NCBI RefSeq assembly: GCF_021134715.1
Contig: NC_060019.1
Span: 1,674,001-1,738,000, forward strand
DNA from: Daphnia pulex
Lineage: Eukaryota; Arthropoda; Branchiopoda; Diplostraca; Daphniidae
DNA: 64,000 nt
Direction: 5' to 3'
Part shown: piece by piece, positions 24,086 to 35,619 of the stretch
How positions within the stretch are numbered: position 1 is the stretch's first letter
Layout: every line of letters begins with the position of its first letter
The notes under the pieces: model-generated
Seen by the model: the letters and a program-made list of their open reading frames with translations, nothing else
What the model was told of the DNA's origin: nothing
Database searches by the model: none
Translations under genes and position numbers: made by a program

Positions 24086-24523
24086 CTGAATCTGATCCAA
24101 AAAGACGGTGAGGGTTGTTAATTCCGCGAGATCAAATTTCCGCCAAAAATTGTCCATTTCGTATGGTCCAACGATCTAACAGGCCCCATGGTAAATAAAA
24201 TCACCCTTGAAAAAGAAATAAAAAAGTTTAATGTTACACAAACAAGTTAAATGGTATTTACTTAAATTCAACATAAAATTAAGTATCGGGAATTCAACTA
24301 TAAGGTCTTTTAAAAAAAAATTTGAAACTGTTAGGAACACATAACTCGTCAGTATCACAATTCACAAGTCGACCATTACATCCGGTGGAAAATGATTACT
24401 CACCATAAATTTGATTAAGTAAACTACCAAAGTATTTATCCAACGTCTGACGACGATGGCCTGCCCTGATTGTTGGCAATCCATGTTACACATCGGCCTG
24501 CCACATCTAAGAGAAGCAACCAT
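24086..24523 (-). CDS. Possible exons of an unrecognised gene
   Basis: Two short minus-strand open exons end in good GT donors: 24428-24523 (starts MVASLRCGRPMCNMDCQQSG) and 24086-24157 (starts MDNFWRKFDLAELTTL). Both have balanced amino-acid composition and clean donors, but I cannot link their phases or recognise a family. They may be 3' exons of the minus-strand gene represented by the P/A-rich exon further right. Confidence 0.25.
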
Positions 24524-24719
24524 CGGGGATTCGATAATCTTTTTTTGGCTAAGCGACTTTTGATAAGCGTCAATTCAAATTCCGATTGAAATTACATCAA
24601 ACATTTCTTAACAGAGGAAAAACGATAGAACAATCGAGAATAACGAGGACAAGAGCCGATCGTTGCTTGTCGTTGACAGATTCACTGCTGGCTGTGGTAA
24701 GAAACAACGAAAATGTCAT

Positions 24720-25580
24720 GTTGAATTTTAAATCCGACTGGTTGGAACTTGAAATGGTGATGCAAGCACACGATTCTCGATCCTTCTCCCATTCACTACC
24801 CTTTCAAAATAAATAAAAATAATAGAATCTTTCGCCGTAGATGTGAAGTTGCACAAACGACATCTTGGGCTGTAAACGTTCCACTTTATCCTCACGAAAA
24901 GGTCCATTGCTACTTCCGGCTGCAAATCATTGCGCTCTAATAGTTCCAATATCCTAAAAGAAACAAGACCAATTGAATAGTTAGACGCGATTCACTACGT
25001 TACGAGTCCATGATTTGGCTTAGATACTACGCAGATGTTATACACAAATAAATCACGTTAGAAATGAAGCAAACAATCACACAGGATCTATTGTAAATTG
25101 ATCGTGAACTGAAATTCTACTCATATTCAGCCACCCAATGTCTGATGACGTTGTATCGAGTTTCCAGGAACAACAACAAGTGATTAGAACAATTAAAACA
25201 AAGAAAACACGTGTAACATAGCTAATAAAAATAAACTTTAAAACCATATGGAATTATAGATTATACTTGTACAGCAAATGAATATAGCCAACAATAACGG
25301 GCCGTCTTTCAAGGGACTGAAATTTACGTGTAGTTATTGAGCATCATCTATCAGACTTTTTTCTGTCAGGTAAATTGAAAGCTAACAACCGATGGATAGA
25401 AACCATTAATTGATGTAATCGTTGTTAGATAAAATGGGATTTCTGTGCAAACACATTCCCCGTGTGTTTCCTACCCACCAGAGTTGGTTTCTCAGCCCAG
25501 ACTACAGAAACGTTACATATTTTTAATGGTAGGCCTATGCGACAATTTGTCTACCACCAGGGCAATAAGGCGACCATTAT
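24720..25580. repeat. Tandem duplication, left copy
   Basis: Resembles 26425-27260 in order and orientation along its whole length. Shared landmarks are the GTTCCACTTTATCCTCACGA segment (24877 and 26599) and the TTTGTCTACCACCAGGGCAA segment (about 25546 and 27236). On the minus strand it contains an exon-like piece after a TTTTAG acceptor, reading NDLQPEVAMDLFVRIKWNV in both copies, which is the best conserved part. Confidence 0.75.
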
Positions 25581-25714
25581 TCAAATCGACACAACAAATT
25601 GAGATTCACGTCAACATGTCCGTCGTTGAATTGATTTTTTCAATTTTTAAACTTTAAGGATTTCAAATTTTGGCGGTTAATTAATGAAAGGAGGAGGAGG
25701 ATGAGACACTGTAC

Positions 25715-26347
25715 CTGAAAGTGTCGTCGACGATGCAACTCCGATCCGCCTCGGGTTCTTATTCTCATCGGAATTGGCGGATGACTTTTTCTGAAAGGTC
25801 AACGTCGTCTGCTGGCCGGAACTGGTGACTTTCACGCTCCTCCCTTCGTCCGGATGCTAACTTCCGGTGTTGAAACAGCAGCATTCGGCTGTTGGACTGA
25901 TGGAACAGCACTGGCGACAACTTCAGCTGTTTCTTCCGGCTGCATTAGTGGCTGTATTGGCGGCTGGATTGGTGGCTGGACTACCGGGGGTTCGATGGCG
26001 ATGGGCGTTTCCTCTTCTTTCGGTTTCATCACTTCTTCCACCTTTTCTTCCGGGCGAATGGATTTCCTAGGAAGGGCCGAAGGTAAGGCTAAATGGGACA
26101 ACCTTTTAGCCGGAAGAGGCGCAGTGCTGACGGCCGGATTGTCTTTGGGTTTCCTCGCCGTTACCGGCGACGATTTCATGGGCTCGGATTGTTGTTGGGC
26201 AGCAGCAACAACAACCGGAACGACGGAACGCGGAGCAGCCACCGGTTCGGGGACGAAGACCGGAACAACTTTGGCAGTTTGGCTGATGGGCATCACCGGT
26301 GAGGCAGCAGGTGAGGCGGGCGACGGAATCCGTAAATCCGTTTGATG
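25715..26347 (-). CDS. Proline/alanine-rich exon of an unrecognised gene, frame-broken
   Basis: The minus strand is open for 154 codons at 25832-26296 (MPISQTAKVVPVFVPEPVAA, later PPVVQPPIQPPIQPLMQPEE), is richer in GC than its surroundings and has a low-complexity, probably disordered, composition. The frame stops just before a second coding-like frame that reads DEGRSVKVTSSGQQTTLTF to SSTTLSG and ends at a good GT donor at 25714-25713. A one-base change near 25860 would join the two. It lies between the two copies of a tandem duplication whose conserved exon is on the same strand, so they may be parts of one gene transcribed right to left. No domain recognised. Confidence 0.4.
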
Positions 26348-26424
26348 GCTGCCAACTCCTTAGACCAAACTACTCCTAGACTCATAGTTTAGCTGAAACA
26401 GTAAACGACAGGTTAACTGCTATT

Positions 26425-27260
26425 GAATTTTAAATTCGACTTGACTGAAACTTAAAATGGTTCTAGTGATGCAAACAAACAGTTCCCGATTCTTCACTAC
26501 CCTTTAATAATTAATAAAATTTAAATAACCTGTTATTGTAGATGTGTAGTAGCACGGTGTGTAGTGAAATGTAAACGACATCCTGAGACGTGGGTACGTT
26601 CCACTTTATCCTCACGAAAAGGTCCATTGCAACTTCCGGCTGCAAATCATTGCACTCTAATAGTTCCACATCCTAAAAGAAACAAAACTGATTAAAGAGT
26701 TAAACACATCTCAATTCGTTACAATTTGGTTTTCACACCGTGCAGATGTTGCACTAATAGATCATGTTAGAAAAGGAGCAAACAGTATATCCAGCAGGTG
26801 GACCACGGTCTAAATTTCTACTCAGATTTAGCCACAGTGCCAATGCCAGGTGATGTTGTAAGGATATTGTTTAGAACAAGCAAAAACGAACAAAAAATAA
26901 AAAAAAAGATGAGACCTAATGTAAAAATAAACATTACAACAAAACAGAATTGTGGATGATACTTCACCAGAAAATGAAAACAAAAACGCAGGGTTGATCC
27001 GTCTTTCAAGAAACTGACTTGACGTCTTGACGAGTTGTCACCGAGCCGGATTCATTCGACTTTCTTCTGCAGGTATTTTGAAGCCAACTAAGTATAAGAC
27101 CAAAAAATGTGTTAATGTAATCTTTGTTGAATTGATATTTCGGTTTGTATTGCCAACACATTTCCCGCGTGTTACTACCCATGAGAATTGGTTCGTCAGC
27201 CCAGACTACAGAATCTTTCAAAGACGTGCAACATTTTGTCTACCACCAGGGCAATAAAAG
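26425..27260. repeat. Tandem duplication, right copy
   Basis: Partner of 24720-25580, offset about 1.7 kb. Contains the minus-strand exon starting at 26672 (ECNDLQPEVAMDLFVRIKWN) after a TTTTAG acceptor. The P/A-rich exon lies between the copies. Confidence 0.75.
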
Positions 27261-27807
27261 CCAAAATGTAAACATAACTACAAAACTCCAAATTTCAGTA
27301 TTTCACCATTTATTCTACCATTTTCTGCTACTTCAATGCTTCAGAATGATACCTCAACATGGCGGGAAAATCAACGATGAGTCACGCACCTTCGTTCATT
27401 CAATACATTTAAATAACAAAGCAAAAATAAAACCAGGATAGCTGCAATCATTCAGGAAACGCCTGTAGTAGTCCAGCAGCACACAAACAAAATTGTAAAT
27501 AACTGACGGAATAAACGAACAAGAAAACTATTTCGATTTCACAGAGACGACATTGTGGGACAACCGTACAGGCAGAGGCTCAGGGACAGACTCGACCAGA
27601 CCAGTCGCAGTCGGTCAGACAATAATACTTCTGCTGTTTTGATCTTGTACGTGTTTGCCAGGTGTTTGCGGTCGCCGACAATTTCAGGTCCGCCAATTTC
27701 CATCAAGATTGATGCATTTTTCTTATCAATTTTTAAAAATTCCACCCATAGATTTTTTTCCAACAAAATGAAAATAAATTGCAACAGTATTTTTTTTCGA
27801 ATTATTC

Positions 27808-28103
27808 CAGTTTGGCATTGTGACGTTGTTTAAACGCTTTTGTCGTCTGCTGACTTGACGTGACTTGACGTGAAAAGTCCTCAACTTTGTTTCCGAACAA
27901 AAAAGAAAACAAAAGAAAACGACCGAGATCGTGGAAGGGATAAAAATTACAACAAAGATCGTGACCGTGGCAATAATCGAGACAGCAAAGAACTTGTCAG
28001 AGACCGTGGCCGTGAGAGGAGAGAACGTGAAAGGAAGAGATCACGCAGTTTCTCTCGTAGCCGTGATCGTACAACAAGAAGACGTAGTTCCAGATCTCGG
28101 TAA
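27808..28103 (+). pseudogene. Copy of the promoter and first exon of the DDX23-like gene
   Basis: The stretch near 27808 (TTTGGCATTGTGACGTTGTT) matches the upstream region of the DDX23-like gene near 35153. The 27870-28103 frame encodes an Arg/Asp-rich and RS-rich segment (DRDRGRDKNYNKDRDRG, later RERKRSRSFSRSRDRTTRR) that matches exon 1 of that gene at 35640-35889. It ends in a kept GT donor followed by the same intron start. The next exon of the DDX23 gene is absent; joining it to the 28651 exon gives an immediate stop. It may act as a 5' non-coding leader of the chimeric gene downstream or be dead. Near 28143-28163 a 20-bp match to the SR-protein exon at 32503 follows. Confidence 0.65.
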
Positions 28104-28683
28104 TTAATATTTTTTTTATTGTTCGTATTGATTAAAGTTTTGATTAAAGATTCGGGTAGACGCGCTGTCGACTCATCGACTGAGTTGTGTCCAATTTTTG
28201 TTTGGAATGCACACAGTGTTAAGTGTAATTGTTGAATCATGTTTGATTTTGGGAATCAAAGTAGAAATTATTCAAATTAATTGAGATTTAAAAGACACAA
28301 CCCAAAAATTAAAAACTTCAGCCTGTATTTCCAAGTATGAACTGTTATTATGTTGTATACTTAAAAACCATTATCGAAGCATTAAGCACCATATCTAAGC
28401 ATTTTTATTTTTAAATTATGAAATGGTTCTGCGATTTTTAATTTGTTTCCTTTTTTTTAATGATGATGTTAGAGAATAGAGAAACAAGCCTTGTGTTTAG
28501 TTACATTTTTAGAGTCAATGTGTCTTGTACGAATCAGGTTGTTTTGCCTCTTAGCATAAACAGTTTTTACATTTTCGTGTGATATTGTAAATGTTATATT
28601 TTCTTACTTTTATGTGAAAATTAATCTAACTGTTTTATTTGTGATTGCAGTTTTTGGAAATCAGGTTTTTAGGTTGTTTCAAA

Positions 28684-31600
28684 ATGATGAACAACTCAAA
28701 ATCAAAACACTCTAATGACCCTACAAAATCCAAACCTCGTGGAAAGCAAAATAAAACTAAGAAGTCATCCAAAAAGAAAAATGCTGATTCGGACAATCAA
28801 GGATCATCTTCAAAGGAACAAGATGATGCAGTTTCTAGTAGTGCTGGTCGTTATGTAAATACTTTAGAACAGCCGTTGACTCGGCGTCCATTTCGAAATA
28901 CTTCAAATGAAGACACGGTTGAAACAGTTTATGCTGATTCAAATCATGTTCCACTGGTGATCCCCAAATGGGAAAAACCAGATACTCAAAGAAAATCTTT
29001 CCATCTTGCAAGGGATCCCCGCATGACCTCAAATCCCATTATGGAACGTGATGATGAAATGGATGAAGATATTTCCAATGAAGCATTTCCTCCGGATTTG
29101 ACAAAAAAGGAAATAGTACAAAACGCAGAAGTACTAAAATCAATCGTCGACATCAATGTCGAAAATGTTAAAAGTGAAGATGATCTTGGAATTGGACAAA
29201 ATGACGATTGGAAAATTCGGTTTTGGAGTGAAGCAAATACAACCACTGAAGAAGATGGCGAAGAAAACCAAACAGCGGGCGGTATTTCAGATGATAATGA
29301 AACACCCAGAATCTCTCCTGAGCAACAGTTGATCTCATCGGAACGTAAGGACGACGCGGATGTCACTCCGGCGTCTGGCATCCAACCAGGAATGACAGTG
29401 CAGCATTTGCCACCTCAGCAGCCTGCCCAGCCAGTTGTCACACAGATTCCAGTAATGGCCCAACAAAACTTGATTCCCGTGCAAGCCAGCAGTAGCAGTA
29501 ACATTGGAGCTCCTGTGCCGACCTTAATCCAGCCATCGACGAGTTTTCTGACGCAATCGGATTCGATGCATCCGGTCGTACTGTTGCCTACATCGGCTCC
29601 ATTGCAGCAACAATTGCAGCCGACACCGGTAGTACCAATTCACGGTCCTCAACCTTTGGTTCCACTTCCCAGATATAGGATATGCTACGGCTGCGGTGAA
29701 GCTGGACATGAGTCAAAAAATTGTCCAAATCCCAATAGAGGTAACTTTTTTTTAAAATATTTATTATTCAGTATGCTAAAACTTTTTTGCTTAACTTTTT
29801 TCCAGCACGGCGAACGAGTTATGTCCCATATGGCGCGTTATATGGACGGCACAATACAGCACCGCTTCGAAGACACAGCACGGCCATTGGAGCTCCTGTG
29901 CCGACCTTAATCCAGACATCGACTAATGTTCTTACGCAATCGGATTCGATGCATCCGGTCGTGCTGTTGCCTACATCGGCTCCATTCCAGCAACAATCGC
30001 AGCCTACACGCTGGCTGGATGGCCAATCTGCTTACACGGCTTCAGAAGTTGCCCCACAACAACAACAATCTGTCACTCCGGCGTCTGGCATCCAACCAGG
30101 AATGACAATGCAGCATTTGCCACCTCAGAAGCCTGCCCAGCCAGTTGCCGCACAGATTCCAGTAATGGCCCAACAAAACTTGATTCCCGTGCAAGCCAGC
30201 AGTAGCAGTAACATTGGAGCTCCTGTGCCGACCTTAATCCAGCCATCGACGAGTTTTCTGACGCAATCGGATTCGATGCATCCGGTCGTACTGTTGCCTA
30301 CATCGGCTCCATTGCAGCAACAATTGCAGCCGACACCGGTAGTACCAATTCACGGTCCTCAACCTTTGGTTCCACTTCCCAGATATAGGATATGCTACGG
30401 CTGCGGTGAAGCTGGACATGAGTCAAAAAATTGTCCAAATCCCAATAGAGGTAACTTTTTTTTAAAATATTTATTATTCAGTATGCTAAAACTTTTTTGC
30501 TTAACTTTTTTCCAGCACGGCGAACGAGTTATGTCCCATATGGCGCGTTATATGGACGGCACAATACAGCACCGCTTAGAAGACACAGCACGGCCATTGG
30601 AGCTCCTGAGCCGACCTTAATCCAGCCATCGACGAGTTTTCTGACGCAATTGAATTTGATGCATCCGGTCGTGCTGTTGCCTCCATCGGCTCTATTGCAG
30701 CAACAATTGCAGCCGATACCGGTAGCACCAATTCACGGACATCAACCACTGGTTCCACTTCCCAGATATAGGATATGCTACCGCTGCGGTGAAGCTGGAC
30801 ATGAGTCAAAAAATTGTCCAAATCCCAATAGAGGTAACTTTTTTTTTATTATTATTTATTATTCAGTATGCTAAAACTTTTTTGCTTAACTTTTTTCCAG
30901 CACGGCGAACGAGTTATGTCCCATATGGCGCGTTATGTGGACGGCACAATACAGCACCGCTCCGAAGACACAGCACGGCCCGGTACATCCACCCACCCAC
31001 CCATAGCGCTGGTATCTGGTATCCGCTTCCTATTTATTTTGATCCTTTTTCTAATTTCTCATTATATCAGGTTCATCCAGAGGTGCGGCCACCGAATCGT
31101 GGGATGCTCCTGTCGATGTTTGGGGACTGGGAAGCACCGCTAATGGTTCAAAGACCTCTACATCTCGTTCTGCAGCACCCGCCAGCAGCGAACCTGATGA
31201 CTGGAACGCTGCTACCAACAACTGGGGTTCCGTTCCATCCAATCGAACTGCAGCGAAAACGACGCCTATTACAAGACCTGCATCGAGTAGTGGCGCCTCT
31301 AATGATGATTGGGGAGCTAGTGCTGATGCGTGGGCATCGGGCGGAAGTTCAGCTCCTCGTGGAAGAACAACACCAAGTGCAAGCCCAGCAGGAACCAGCA
31401 CGGATGATTGGGGTGCACCCAGCAAAACGCCAACCAGTGGTAACGGTGCTGCGGCGGATGATTGGAATTCCGGCTGGAGATCTACATCTAATCAGTCGAC
31501 TCACAAGTCCACTTTTGCTCCCAAACCTGGAGGTGGTGATTACTGGGGAGCCAAAGCTGATGCTTGGGCAAGCTCTAAGGAAAGTACCACTCCAAGCGCT

Positions 31601-33792
31601 AACAAAGGAGATGATTGGGGATGCTCTGAAAGTTCAAGTAGTCCCTGGACAACTGGCGCAAATGCTGCTCCCCAATCAAGAGGTGGAAGAACTTCTTCAC
31701 TGGGTGGATCCAGATCCGGTGCCCCTGCCGTCAGCCAACCAGGTCCAGTCGACGATTGGGGTATACCTAGTGATACACCAGCTGCCCCACCTGCTACAAC
31801 TACACCTCGTAGCGGTGCAGCAACATCATCAACCAACGACGACTGGGGTTCAGAAGCCGATGCCTGGGCATCTGGAACTAGTAGCAAGCCAACAACTCCG
31901 AGAGCTGCACCGTCCGCTAGTTCATCTGGTGGTGGCGGTGATGATTGGTCATCAGCAGCTGATAACTGGGCCAGTGGAAGCAGCTCCAAGACCACAACGC
32001 CTAGTGCCAGCAAATCGGATTATCCATGGAGTGTCGTAGTTAACAGTGGAGGATGGTCTTACTGCTCTAGAGGAAGAGGAGGAGGAACCATGTCCTATTA
32101 TAATGTAAACGACGTGTTTATTTAGATTTTTGCCCTAGAAACTTATTTGAAATCAATCTCAGTCTCAGTCTAGCTTTGGCCCCAATGGAGAGAGTAGCGA
32201 CAATCGCTCCCGAAACACTACAGCGCCTGTCATTAATGATGATTGGAGGCGTTCTGCCACCACAAGCAGCAGTCACTGGACTACGGGTGCCTTTTTCTTT
32301 TATGATTTTTTATCTATAAAAATGCAACTGTTATAACATGACATAAAGTGACACATAGACAACACATTTTGTAATTCGTATAACCTTTTTTTTAAAACAG
32401 GCAGTAGAAAATTCAACGATGACGCTTGGGGAGCTCCTGCATCTACTCAAGGAGGCAGTAGAGCAGATTTAAACGGAAGACGAATCAAGCTTGTCGAGGA
32501 TAAAGATTCGGGTAGACGCGGATCTCGCCGTCGTTCTCGCTCTTCATCGCGTTCCCGTTCTCGTTCCCGCTCACGTCGTCGCTCACGTTCTCGTTCCCGC
32601 TCACGTCGTCGCTCACGTCGTCGCTCACGTCGTCGCTCACGTTCTCGCTCCAGGTAAAAAAAAAAGTCTTTTTTTACTTTTGGGTGGAGTCTCCGTGTAT
32701 TAATTAAATTTAATGGTTCTTCAAATAGGTCCAGAAGCAAGAGCCGCAGTCGTTCAAAGAGGTGTGTTTCATCATCTCTTATTTGTGGATTAAATTTTAA
32801 AACCAGCCGAGTAATTTTTTAAATCATTATGTCCATTTAAGGTCTGGAAGCAAAAGTCGCAGGCGCTCGAAATCTCGCGGGCATTCAAAGTCAAAGAGCA
32901 AGTCCCGTTTGCGTTCTCCGAGAAAGTCTCGATTCAAGTCGAGGTAATATTACATATATAATCTTAAATAAGTTGTAACCCGATCGCCACGCTTCAACCT
33001 CTGCATCTTGAGGATAGAAGTGCCTAAATTTATTATGAACGGGTATATTAAAGATCGCGTAGGAAGCATCCTTAGCCTACTATAGGATTGGATGTGCCGA
33101 AAAACGATGATGACAAGTCTAACTTTTTATGGAAAGTTTTAGACGTGATTGTACTAATTATTTGAACAATTTTTATTCAGGTCTCGCGACAAGTCTATGG
33201 ATAGGTCAAAGAGCGAGTCACACTCACGTTCGTCAAGAAAATCTCGCTCCAAGTCCAGGTGAATATCTCGATTTAGATTATGAATGTTTTCATGTCTCCC
33301 GATCGCCACGCCTTTTTCTTGCACCCATGGGAAGAAAGGTGCCAAAATTACAAACGGGAATATTAATTGGCCACGTAGGAAGCAGCCGAGATTCAATTTA
33401 ATCTTCAGGCTGTGCCTTAAACGGAGGCAACAATAAAATCGAAAAGCTCGAAAGCTTTTAATTGGTCGCGTTCAACATTTAAATTTACAATTTGTCTTGC
33501 AGGTCTCGTGACAAGTCAGTGGATAGAGATCGTTTTGTATCTCGTGACAAGTCTGTTGAACGCGCTGCATCGAAACAGTCGAGGAGCAGGTCAAGGTACA
33601 AAACTCCTTCAATGTTTTATTTTTAATAAATGTTAAATTATGATTTCATCTTTCGGGTCTGAATTGTATCTTGATGACAACCCTTTTTACTGATAATCAA
33701 TTACCACTGTTGATATCTTAATTGCTGTCAACAAACATTAACATTCTTTATTTTTGTTTTTTAGGAAGAGATCTCATTCTCGATCCCGTTAA
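28684..33792 (+). CDS. Chimeric protein: CCHC zinc knuckles, WG-repeat block, SR-protein RS tail
   Basis: Twelve exons give one open frame of 1,278 residues: 28684-29740, 29806-30450, 30516-30833, 30901-30982, 31081-32104, 32163-32286, 32401-32653, 32729-32761, 32842-32943, 33181-33258, 33503-33595, 33765-33792. A Lys/Ser-rich start is followed by an acidic segment, then Pro/Gln-rich units, each ending in a knuckle RICYGCGEAGHESKNCP (CX2CX4HX4C), present three times (the third reads CYRCGEAGH). From 31081 the frame is rich in DDWG/DAWAS repeats with nine Trp-Gly pairs. Exon 32401 ends with LNGRRIKLVEDK, the end of the second RRM of SRSF4/5/6-type splicing factors, and continues into the RS domain. 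The stop at 33790 is followed in frame by 22 more RS-type codons. Zinc knuckles and RS domains bind RNA or splicing partners; WG repeats bind Argonaute in other proteins. The acceptor at 31080 is chosen for frame and is the weakest splice. Confidence 0.7.
29503..30982 (+). repeat. Intragenic unit repeats with internal intron
   Basis: A unit starting ATTGGAGCTCCTG recurs at 29503, 29885, 30213 and 30595. Three units of about 382 bp carry the Pro-rich segment, the zinc knuckle, a 65-82 bp intron and the next exon start (ARRTSYVPYGAL). The 328-bp unit at 29885 lacks the knuckle and instead carries a segment (GQSAYTASEVAPQQQQSVTP) that is also present in the DDX23-like gene at about 36380. A fourth exon start is at 30901. 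Copies are nearly identical even in the intron, which implies recent unequal exchange or gene conversion. Confidence 0.9.
31081..32104 (+). repeat. WG/DDWG amino-acid repeat block
   Basis: In the frame of the chimeric gene this exon encodes loosely spaced repeats of the form DDWG-A/S...ADAWASG...TTP-A. Trp-Gly pairs occur as DVWGL, NNWGS, DDWGA, DDWGA, DYWGA, DDWGC, DDWGI and DDWGS, with a ninth (DAWGA) in exon 32401, and there are further GW pairs. Surroundings are Ser, Thr, Gly, Pro and acidic residues, with no folded domain. The two other frames are also partly open, which is a by-product of the biased composition. Confidence 0.8.
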
Positions 33793-33861
33793 CGATCAGT
33801 ATCTCGCAGCCGATCTGCCAGTGGCAGTCCACGCAGGGACGGTCGTGATGAAGACGAGTAA

Positions 33862-35619
33862 ATGGATAATGGCAATCGGCCAAATCTCGATAACCGCGAT
33901 TAAAGTGCGTCGTTTTAAGAGTTTCCCCCCTCCTTTTTTGACACCTAGTGATGAAGGACCACTCTACGACCCCTACACTTTCCAATCCTCTTCCCTGAAC
34001 GTTGAAAATTTCTCTGTTCCCTTTGCTAATTTTTTGTTTTCGTTCTTATCTCTCTAACCTTTGTTTTGCGATAATCATCACTTTTTAGTATCTTAAAATT
34101 TTTTCTTTATTCCAGCGCCGATCCAGTATGCACACAAGTTAGCGTACCTTGTTGGTGAATCAATGATGACGCAACCACATGAAGACTGAATCGACATCCT
34201 TATTATCTTTAAATTACCTTTCATTTAATTTATCCCTTAAGTTTTGTCATTTTTAACGTGTTAATTTTTTCACTCGTACGAAAGAACTACAGACCAAGTA
34301 GGAGGTTTTTCTTTACGTTTGTTTGTAATAGCTGATATCGACAATTTTCGTGCAATTTTTTTTCTGTTCACCTACATGGGCCATGTCAACTCAAAAGTGT
34401 GATAATAAACGCCCCTTTGTGTCATGTAAAAATGTAATCAAGGAACGAGCAAATGCAATAAACATTTGTTTTTAAATGAGGTAGACTTACTAATGTTTAA
34501 TGAATGAGACTTAATGTGAGACTAGAGAGAGAGAAGAACAAATTATAAATAGAGAAGGAAAAAGGTCGTTCCATCTTCTGACTGAAATTAATAGAATAAA
34601 ACGAATGTCGTCTTTTTGGCTCGGCTTCACCTATGACCGAGTGTTTCCAATTTCTCCCTCTTGTGTGTTACAACTTTTTATTATATCACAGACACACCCC
34701 ATAACTATAATTTTTAATCATAATCAAAATTGGGGGGGTCGGTCAACGCAACGCAATCAGATGATTAGCTAACCGGTTGGACGGACCTCAAAAGTTCACA
34801 CGTGTGAACGGTTCCACTCGTCGTGTACACTCTTCTCGTATAAAATAAAATTTGATGATAAACATTGTGTAGCCCTTTGATGGATGAACTTAATATTTCG
34901 ACCTGATGATAATAATGATGATGATGATATTGTTTTGAAGTTCCCAGATAGAGCAAAGGGGAGGGGGGATAACACTCCCATTGTTCATCCTCCACCCTCT
35001 ATCAAGATAGACAGAAGAGGGGGGGGGGGTAGCGACCGTCTTTCGACGGATCCGGGAAAAGCAACTGCTGTTCCCGCTGCATCTATATTAGAAACGGACG
35101 GTGGGGTGGCGCGGACCTCAAACCTATGACTGACATTGATCCAGTTTGGCAGTTTGGCATCGTGACGTTGTTTACGCTTTTGTCGTCTGCTACACGTGCG
35201 GTGTCTGACAAAAAGTGCGAAGTTTCTTATGTGATACTGTGATAGCTCATTTCGGATATTTTTTAAAGGAAAACAAAAGGTAACTTGGCTAGAAATTTTG
35301 CTAGCAACAATATAAATGTACAACGCGTTTTACTATTGGGGTGACATTCAAATACCTCATATTTGATTAAATGGCCAAAACGTTCTAGAACATTTTAGTC
35401 CTCAACTTTGCGAACAATTTTGTTTAGAAAATAACTTGATTGATTTTTTTTAAAATCTTGTCTCTGAATTCATTTTACATAGTGTAGTATATTCAAACTT
35501 GATAAGGAAAATTAATTGATTTTCACTTAAGATTCTGTAGTTTAACGGTTTATTATTATCTGTTTCGTCTCACCTGTTTAAACAGCTGTTGATTATTTAC
35601 AGAATTGGAATAATCAGAA
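33862..35619. other. Spacer with 3' end signals and DDX23-like promoter
   Basis: AATAAA words near 34403 and 34457 fit polyadenylation of the chimeric SR gene. No exon seen. The last 450 bp should hold the promoter of the DDX23-like gene; the TTTGGCATCGTGACGTTGTT segment near 35153 is the one duplicated at 27808. A short GAT-repeat lies near 34903-34930 and a run of G near 35022. Confidence 0.5.

Noticed and set aside
31051..32013. Minus-strand Pro/Leu/Ala-rich open frames
   Set aside because: They are shadows of the WG block on the opposite strand.
30789..32039. 416-codon open frame overlapping the WG block
   Set aside because: It is the neighbouring frame of the DDWG exon, with a Leu/Gln/His-rich composition and no start or splice logic. 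The DDWG frame joins the flanking exons in phase and is preferred.
32440..32740. Minus-strand Arg/Glu-rich frame opposite the RS exon
   Set aside because: It is the complement of the Arg-Ser repeat coding sequence and carries no independent evidence.
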